The translations under genes were made by a program, and so were the position numbers. The notes under the pieces are model-generated. The model saw only the letters and a list, made by a program, of their open reading frames with translations, was not told where the DNA came from and did no database searches. From contig JBCAZH010000055.1 in assembly GCA_038533155.1 (NCBI GenBank), forward strand, positions 1 to 19,859: DNA of 19,859 bases. The letters are read 5' to 3'. The stretch comes from CALBPI01 sp038533155. Its GTDB lineage: Bacteria > Pseudomonadota > Gammaproteobacteria > Steroidobacterales > Woeseiaceae. Positions 15,101-19,859 of the stretch are shown here, piece by piece (the stretch's first letter is position 1; the number at the start of each line of letters is the position of its first letter).

Positions 15101-15585
15101 TGGTCTGGCGCAAGACCTTCAAAATTCTGCATACCATCGCAGCGCTGGGCTACGCCGGCGGCATTGCCGCCTACTTGGTCGCACTGATGAGCGCGCCGGA
15201 AATCACAGAGCTGTCGCAGCACTTAGTTCTGCGCAACAACATCGCAATGATTTCCAATTGGTTGATCATTCCGTCCATGCTGATCGTTGTGGTCAGCGGC
15301 TTGATGTCGATGGTCGTGCATCATCCGTTCATGAACGCACCTTGGGTTTGGCTGAAAGCGCTCTCGGGGTTACTGATTTTTGAGGCCAGTCTCGCCAGTA
15401 TCGATGCGCCAGCCGATGGTTCGAAACGCGCTGTCGAAAAAGCCATCAACGGCGAGATTGATATGCAGACCCTCGAAGGGTTAGTCCGCGACGAATGGGG
15501 CGCGCTGTACATTCTGCTCGGCATCGCCGTGGTGAACGTCATCCTTGGTGTGTGGCGTCCGAAGTTCGGATTGAAGACGAATTGA
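15100..15585 (+). CDS. DUF2269 integral membrane protein
   Basis: This 161-residue inner-membrane protein looks like DUF2269, a family without known function. It has four likely helices (about 10-30, 50-72, 83-101 and 135-152). The first holds His11 in LHTIAALGYAGG, and His74-His75 follow the second; such buried His are kept in related CopD-like membrane proteins, where they may bind haem or metal, but that is only an analogy. The start is fixed by GAGGG at 15089-15093, six bases before the ATG, and by the TGATG one-base overlap with the pilin-like gene, so translation of the two is probably coupled. An open frame back to 15022 is a by-product of the overlap. Confidence 0.82.
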   Translation: MVWRKTFKILHTIAALGYAGGIAAYLVALMSAPEITELSQHLVLRNNIAMISNWLIIPSMLIVVVSGLMSMVVHHPFMNAPWVWLKALSGLLIFEASLASIDAPADGSKRAVEKAINGEIDMQTLEGLVRDEWGALYILLGIAVVNVILGVWRPKFGLKTN

Positions 15586-15679
15586 TGCCCGGCGGTTGAT
15601 CGCTTGTCTTTCACAGCGAGTTGGAGCTGAAACGAGCAGATTCGCTGAACGACTGCCTGAGCAGACCTCGGGGTTCGCG

Positions 15680-15719
15680 AAAAAAGGCGCGGGATGAGGT
15701 TCCGCCTACATCCCGCGCC
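15680..15719 (-). terminator. Rho-independent terminator of the glycerophosphodiesterase gene
   Basis: An 11-base perfect stem (15686-15696 with 15709-15719; GGCGCGGGATG and its complement) with a 12-base loop is followed on the minus strand by six T (15680-15685). It lies 18 bases after the stop of the minus-strand gene at 15738. No T-run occurs on the plus-strand side, so it acts in the minus direction. Confidence 0.92.
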
Positions 15720-15737
15720 GCTTATCAATTATTGATT

Positions 15738-17009
15738 TCAGTGGCGAGAAGATTTTCGCCGTTGGTTTAGTGCTGGCACGGCTTTACAGTTCGCGTAGAA
15801 CGTCGTCGTGGCCGGCCAGTCGGAGAACAAACCGAAAATACCGACTTTCTGAACCAAGACGTCGATCTGGGTCAGGATGTCGCCATCGTTAGCCAAAGCG
15901 TCGACCGTAGTGTCGTAATAGAAAGCCCCGTTTGCTGGAATGATTTCTTCCCGAACTCGACCTGAGCGCTCCGTGGTCCAGCTGATGATGTCGAGGCCTG
16001 CTCGCTTCGCGCGCTTGGCGTACTTCGACGGTACGATGCGACTGTTGCGCGTCGTCAGCAGAATTTGCATCGGTGGTGCGATGATATTCAATCCATCTTC
16101 GTGGCGATCTAGGAAGTCTTGTAGCGGAATCTCCTGGTCGTATCGACCATCCAAAAACACGGCCTGACGACCAAACCGAGGAAACTCTTGGATCCACTGC
16201 GTCACGTCGTTGTAGTTAAACGACTGGACCCAGACGTTGCGTGGTGGAACGCCCGCTTCGATGTACTCGAGGATCAACTTGCGCGCATACTGCTCTTGAT
16301 CGAATCCTGGTGGGAACTCATCCGGATTGACCGACTTCAGCTCCGGAGTCATCTTCCGTCCGAGTGACTTGAAGAGCTCGATGCTCTCAGCGTGCGAAAG
16401 CAACGTCGCACCGTTGGAAGTTGTGTAGAGATCTGTTCGCCAGCCTGCAGTCCCGTCGAGATACTCCTCCAGCGTCGCTGCGCTTCGGTTCGCGGCGTCC
16501 ATCTTGCCCGTGAGTGATTTGAACTCGGCCAATGTAATGTCCGTTGTGCAGCAGCGGACGTTGGCATACGGTGTCGGCGAGTTTGGATCAGGCGGCACCG
16601 AGCATTTTTCGGCGAGCGGTGTCTCGAGGATGTTGGTGGTGGTGTGAAGATCGCATTGCGCGTGGCGACAGACCAATTCTCCGTCAGCAGTGATGGAGAC
16701 GTCGCATTCCAAAATTCCGGCACCCATGCGGGCAGCAGCGATGTACGACTCAGCGGTATGCTCCGGGAACTGCATCGGCGCGCCGCGATGGCCAATCGAA
16801 AAGTCGGAGGGTCGATAGACCCGTTTTGTGGACGCACACGCTTCCAGCTCTCTTTTCAATTTCGCGTCGTCTAGCTCATCCATCAAATAGAACGGTCGAG
16901 GTCCGAGTTGCGCGGTTCGCTTGAGTGCATCGGCGGTTGCTGTGCCCGCCATCGCTATTCCAATCAGCGTGACTAGCAACGTGGCCCAAAACCTACTCAT
17001 TTCTGTCAT
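15738..17009 (-). CDS. Periplasmic glycerophosphodiester phosphodiesterase
   Basis: GDPD enzymes split glycerophosphodiesters into glycerol 3-phosphate and an alcohol. The 423-residue protein has a signal peptide (about 1-26, ending ATA/DA), so it works in the periplasm like GlpQ. Catalytic marks are the HRGAP motif with His74-Arg75, PEHT, E101-x-D103 (ECDVSITADG) and His116 (VCRHAQCDLHTTTN), with a further metal ligand probable in PELK (E223). About 100 residues separate the HAQCDLH block from PELK, longer than in small GDPDs, and six Cys lie in 102-154, likely as disulfides. Three ATGs stand close together at the start (17015, 17009, 17000); AGGGAG at 17016-17021 lies six bases before 17009, so I use that one. 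Its own terminator follows. Confidence 0.9.
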   Translation of the reverse strand: MTEMSRFWATLLVTLIGIAMAGTATADALKRTAQLGPRPFYLMDELDDAKLKRELEACASTKRVYRPSDFSIGHRGAPMQFPEHTAESYIAAARMGAGILECDVSITADGELVCRHAQCDLHTTTNILETPLAEKCSVPPDPNSPTPYANVRCCTTDITLAEFKSLTGKMDAANRSAATLEEYLDGTAGWRTDLYTTSNGATLLSHAESIELFKSLGRKMTPELKSVNPDEFPPGFDQEQYARKLILEYIEAGVPPRNVWVQSFNYNDVTQWIQEFPRFGRQAVFLDGRYDQEIPLQDFLDRHEDGLNIIAPPMQILLTTRNSRIVPSKYAKRAKRAGLDIISWTTERSGRVREEIIPANGAFYYDTTVDALANDGDILTQIDVLVQKVGIFGLFSDWPATTTFYANCKAVPALNQRRKSSRH

Positions 17010-17015
17010 CGTCAT

Positions 17016-17021
17016 CTCCCT
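17016..17021 (-). promoter_or_regulatory. Ribosome binding site choosing among clustered ATGs of the phosphodiesterase
   Basis: AGGGAG directly touches the first ATG (17015), which is too close to work, and is six bases before the second ATG (17009), the usual distance. The third, at 17000, is 15 bases away. The second start is therefore favoured. Confidence 0.55.
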
Positions 17022-17152
17022 GTGTCGAAAGTGGTTCTCACGGAACATGTCCGAGGTTAGGGCGACCACATTTCGTACCGATGGCTGATGGATTTCAGAC
17101 GGATGACTGTTCTGTGTCGGTTTCGCGACGATGACCGCGCGGTGTCGACCGC

Positions 17153-18678
17153 TTAGCCGTAGATGCGTTCGGGCAGCCAGGTCGCGAGAGACGGGAAGGC
17201 TGCCAGCAGACCCAGCATCAGGAGCTGGATCGCAATAAATGGCAGAACGCCACGATAGATGTCGCTCGTGCGCACGGAATCCGGCGCGACGCCGCGAAGG
17301 TAAAACAACGCGAAGCCGAACGGCGGGGTCAGGAACGAAGTCTGCAGGTTCAGGGCGATCATGACGCCCAGCCAGACGGGATCCAGACCCATACCCAGCA
17401 ACGTCGGCCCCACGATGGGCACGACGACGAACGTAATTTCGATGAAGTCCAGCACAAACCCAAGCAAGAACATCAGCAGCATCACGACAATGAACGCGCC
17501 GACCACGCCGCCAGGAAGATCGCTGAGCCAGTCCTGCACGAGCTCATCACCACCGAAACCCCGGAATACGAGCGCGAAAATGGATGCACCAATCAAAATC
17601 ATGAATACCATCGCCGACACGCGCGTTGTGCGTTTCGCAATGTCATGAAGTGCAGCAAAACTGAGTTCCCCCTGCAGCAAAGCAAGAACCAAAGCGCCTG
17701 CCGCGCCCACTCCCGCAGCCTCTGTAGGTGTCGCGATTCCGGTCAGAATGGAGCCCAAAACCGCAAATACCAGCAACAAAGGTGCAGCAAGAATCCGCAG
17801 CATTTTCGCAACGCGCAACTGTTGCGATACCGGGTCTTTTGACTTCGGCATCGCGTCTGGCTGCACCAAGGCAACCACCAACAGCCAGACAAAATAGAGC
17901 CCGACGAGCAGCAAGCCAGGGATCAATGCACCGGCAAAAAGGTCACCTACAGACACCGTTTTCGGGCTGAACACCCCCTGGGCGAGTTGTGATTGCTGAT
18001 AGGCGGAAGACAGCACGTCACCGAGCAACACCAGCACGATCGACGGCGGAATGATCTGCCCGAGGGTTCCCGATGCGCATATCGTGCCGGTCGACAGCGC
18101 GGGTGAATACCCGCGCTGCAGCATCACAGGCAGCGATAACAGTCCCATTGTCACCACCGTCGCGCCAACAATGCCGGTGCTCGCCGCCAGCAACATTCCG
18201 ACCAGCAAGACCGCGAACCCTAGCGCGCCATGGCGTCCGCCGAACAGCTCACTCAGCGTCTCCAGGAGTTGCTCGGCGATCCGCGATCGCTCGAGCGTGA
18301 TCCCCATGAACACGAACAACGGTACGGCGACCAGCGTTTCATTGCCCATGATTCCGGCNNNNNNNNNNNNNNNNNNNNNNNNNNNNNNNNNNNNNNNNNN
18401 NNNNNNNNNNNNNNNNNNNNNNNNNNNNNNNNNNNNNNNNNNNNNNNNNNNNNNNNNNCCATGAACACGAACAACGGTACGGCGACCAGCGTTTCATTGC
18501 CCATGATTCCGGCGAGTCGGTTGGGCAAAGAGCTCAAAAACGCCGCATCGAAAGCCCCGACCGAACTGCCGATCGCAGCAATCGCCAGCGATGTCCCGGC
18601 CAAAACGAACGCGACAGGGAACCCACTCATCAACACGACGACGACGGCTACGAACAGCAGGATCGCCCAAAACGTCAT
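17153..18678 (-). CDS. dctM: TRAP transporter large permease DctM, split by assembly gap
   Basis: DctM is the ion-coupled transporter subunit of TRAP systems. As drawn the gene is broken by 100 Ns (18359-18458). The 55 bases on each side of the Ns are identical, so removing the Ns and one copy gives one continuous frame of 456 residues, a normal length. The rebuilt protein starts MTFWAILLFVAVVVVLMSG and has the family blocks MGNETLVAVPLFVFMGI, ASTGIVGATVVTMGLLSLP, GTICASGTLGQIIPPSIVLV and a C-terminal FLTPPFGFALFYLRGVAP. About 12 or more hydrophobic segments are visible. It is of the type paired with TakP-like binding proteins (COG4664), which fits the gene at 10812. The ATG at 18678 overlaps the dctQ stop (ATGA). 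Confidence 0.93.
18304..18358. repeat. 55-bp direct repeat at left of assembly gap (artefact)
   Basis: Identical, as far as I can read, to 18459-18513 on the other side of the Ns. Both copies encode the same piece of DctM. See the finding on the gap. Confidence 0.95.
18359..18458. other. Assembly gap of 100 Ns
   Basis: Exactly 100 Ns, the standard placeholder for a gap of unknown size. Because its flanks duplicate each other by 55 bases, the true gap is probably negative: the two contigs overlap. Confidence 0.97.
18459..18513. repeat. 55-bp direct repeat at right of assembly gap (artefact)
   Basis: Second copy of 18304-18358, at the very start of the right-hand contig. Confidence 0.95.
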
Positions 18679-19184
18679 TGAGAAGTCTCACGCCGCCAGG
18701 TTTGGACGCAGCGGCTCAGAATGACGACGCTTTGAAGCAACAGCAGAACAGGCATCACGATCATTAGGGTTTTTAGGATGGCCGGCGCCGGAAACCCCAA
18801 TCCGCCGGCCTGCGCGGAAGCCTCCCGGCTGGCCCAGCTGCCCAGCGGACCAAACACGTAGTCCCAGCTAGCGATGAGCAGGTATAGGCTCGTTGGAATC
18901 AATAGAAACACGCAGCCGATCGCATCGATGAGCGCCCGCCCGCGATCGCCGAAACGCTGATAGAAAATATCTACGCGGACGTGCTCATCGTGCGCGAGCG
19001 TATAGGCAATGCCGAGCAAAAACACGGCGGCGTGCATCCACGTCGTCAATTCTTGCATCCAGATTCGGCCGAATCCGAACCCGTCTCTCGCGACGATGAT
19101 CGCGACGGTGTTCAGCACCATGAAGAGTGTCAACCACGAAACGGTGCGCCCGACCCAACGGTTGATTCGATCAAGAAATGTCAC
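18675..19184 (-). CDS. dctQ: TRAP transporter small permease DctQ
   Basis: DctQ is the four-helix partner of DctM in TRAP transporters. The 169-residue protein begins MTFLDRINRWVGRTVSWLT and has the family blocks WMQELTTWMHAAVFLLG, YTLAHDEHVRVDIFYQRF, SWASREASAQAGGLGFPA, and a last helix with PVLLLLQSVVILSR. The start is GTG at 19184 (no ATG fits); the ribosome site is weak (AGG two bases upstream). It begins three bases after the trkH stop on the same strand, so it may be read from a trkH transcript. It overlaps dctM by four bases. No binding-protein gene lies beside dctQM; the one at 10812 is the candidate. Confidence 0.92.
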   Translation of the reverse strand: MTFLDRINRWVGRTVSWLTLFMVLNTVAIIVARDGFGFGRIWMQELTTWMHAAVFLLGIAYTLAHDEHVRVDIFYQRFGDRGRALIDAIGCVFLLIPTSLYLLIASWDYVFGPLGSWASREASAQAGGLGFPAPAILKTLMIVMPVLLLLQSVVILSRCVQTWRRETSQ

Positions 19185-19187
19185 GAC

Positions 19188-19859
19188 CTAGCGCCGCCAG
19201 AACGTGGGTGTGATCAACACAAGCAAAGTGAAGATCTCAAGGCGTCCGAGCACCATCGCCACGATGCAGATCCACTGGCCTGCCGGAGATACATTCATAA
19301 AGCCGCTGGTGACCTCCCCCAGCCCAGGTCCGAGGTTGTTCAGCGTCGCGGCGACGGCGGCGAACGCGCTTTCCTGGTCGAGCCCTGTGCTGAGCAGCGC
19401 CAATAAAATCGCGACGAACACGACGATGTAGACCGCGAAGAAACCCCAGACCGCTTCGACAATGCGGCGAGACACAGCTTTCTTACCGATCTTGACCGGT
19501 ATCTCCGCACTCGGGTGCACCAAGCGGGCGATCTCGCGAGCGCCTTGCCGATACAGCAGCAAAGCGCGCATCACTTTAATGCCACCGGCAGTCGAGCCCG
19601 CGCAGCCACCAATAAAACTCGCGAAGATCAGCAACACAGGAATCGCGCCTGGCCAAACGGCGTAGTTCGCCGTCGTGAAACCTGTTGTGGTCGCCATGGA
19701 CACCGCTTGGAACGCGCTGTCGAGAATCGTCTGACCTGGCCCGTCGATGGTCTCTGTATTCAGCAATCCCACACTGACGATCACGCTGAGTGCGACGAGG
19801 ATGAAAGCATAAGCGCGACATTCTGGGTCTTCGAAGTAGTGCGTGATCGAGTTGTTGCG
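19188..19859 (-). CDS. trkH: Trk potassium uptake protein TrkH, C-terminal part (runs off window)
   Basis: TrkH is the ion-conducting membrane subunit of the Trk K+ uptake system, gated by the cytoplasmic protein TrkA. The frame is open to the right window edge (reading RNNSITHYFEDPECRAYAF just inside it), so the start lies outside; the internal GTG at 19784 is not the start. About 223 residues are visible and include the third pore segment (ATTTGFTTANYAVWPG), the conserved FIGGCAGSTAGGIKVMR, the fourth pore segment (LNNLGPGLGEV) and the C-terminal LGRLEIFTLLVLITPTFWRR, typical of the family end. The gene ends three bases before dctQ. Confidence 0.94.
   Translation of the reverse strand, partial: RNNSITHYFEDPECRAYAFILVALSVIVSVGLLNTETIDGPGQTILDSAFQAVSMATTTGFTTANYAVWPGAIPVLLIFASFIGGCAGSTAGGIKVMRALLLYRQGAREIARLVHPSAEIPVKIGKKAVSRRIVEAVWGFFAVYIVVFVAILLALLSTGLDQESAFAAVAATLNNLGPGLGEVTSGFMNVSPAGQWICIVAMVLGRLEIFTLLVLITPTFWRR

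Noticed and set aside
15723..15736. Small AT-rich palindrome ATCAA-TTA-TTGAT near the phosphodiesterase stop
   Set aside because: Only five A/T-rich pairs; the strong terminator next to it explains the region.
17137..17152. Short dyad GCGGT/ACCGC after the dctM stop as a terminator
   Set aside because: The stem has only five pairs and no T-run follows on the minus strand.
18253..18724. Open frames reading through the N-run
   Set aside because: They exist only because unknown bases were translated as X. The real content is one continuous dctM.

Overview
The window looks like the chromosome of a Gram-negative bacterium, most likely a gammaproteobacterium. It encodes an Omp85-type outer-membrane barrel, a full tatABC operon, an AlkB of exactly the E. 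coli length and motif spacing, a TRAP transporter, TrkH and a type IVa pilin-like domain. GC looks moderately high (mid to high 50s by eye). The presence of a two-propeller/Y_Y_Y/GGDEF sensor and a pilin-domain protein hints at a marine or Xanthomonadales/Chromatiales-like lineage, but I cannot place it further. A run of 100 Ns with a 55-bp duplication on both sides shows this is a draft assembly. I see no rRNA, tRNA, CRISPR array, insertion sequence or prophage; this is dense core-type chromosome.

Layout. 1-1643 (+): the 3' part of a BioF2/FemAB-like acetyltransferase, then a secreted alpha/beta hydrolase. 1656-3293 (-): an Omp85-family protein with a POTRA-like N-terminus. 3451-6435 (+): a large periplasmic-sensor GGDEF protein, divergent from it. 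6461-8494 (-): a small four-helix membrane protein and a POT-family peptide/H+ symporter. 8578-10599 (-): dtd-tatA-tatB-tatC, read in that order, with two strong RNA hairpins before and after tatA. 10812-11915 (+): a TRAP solute-binding protein with a twin-arginine lipoprotein signal, divergent from dtd-tat. 11906-12914 (-): alkB and a DUF2237 gene, overlapping. 12995-15585 (+): an unusual 701-residue secreted protein ending in a type IV pilin-like domain, translationally coupled to a DUF2269 membrane protein. 15680-17009 (-): a periplasmic glycerophosphodiesterase with a clear intrinsic terminator. 17153-19859 (-): TRAP permeases dctM and dctQ, and the C-terminal part of trkH running off the window.

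How they fit. The TRAP system is split: its permeases are at 17-19 kb and its likely binding protein is at 10.8 kb next to the Tat export genes that its signal peptide appears to need. The points most worth following up are: the sensor GGDEF protein that has lost both metal ligands and the GGDEF motif but kept a c-di-GMP I-site; the pilin-like domain stuck on the end of a large exported protein without a prepilin cleavage site; the hairpins around tatA; and the assembly gap in dctM, which can be closed on paper to an intact gene.
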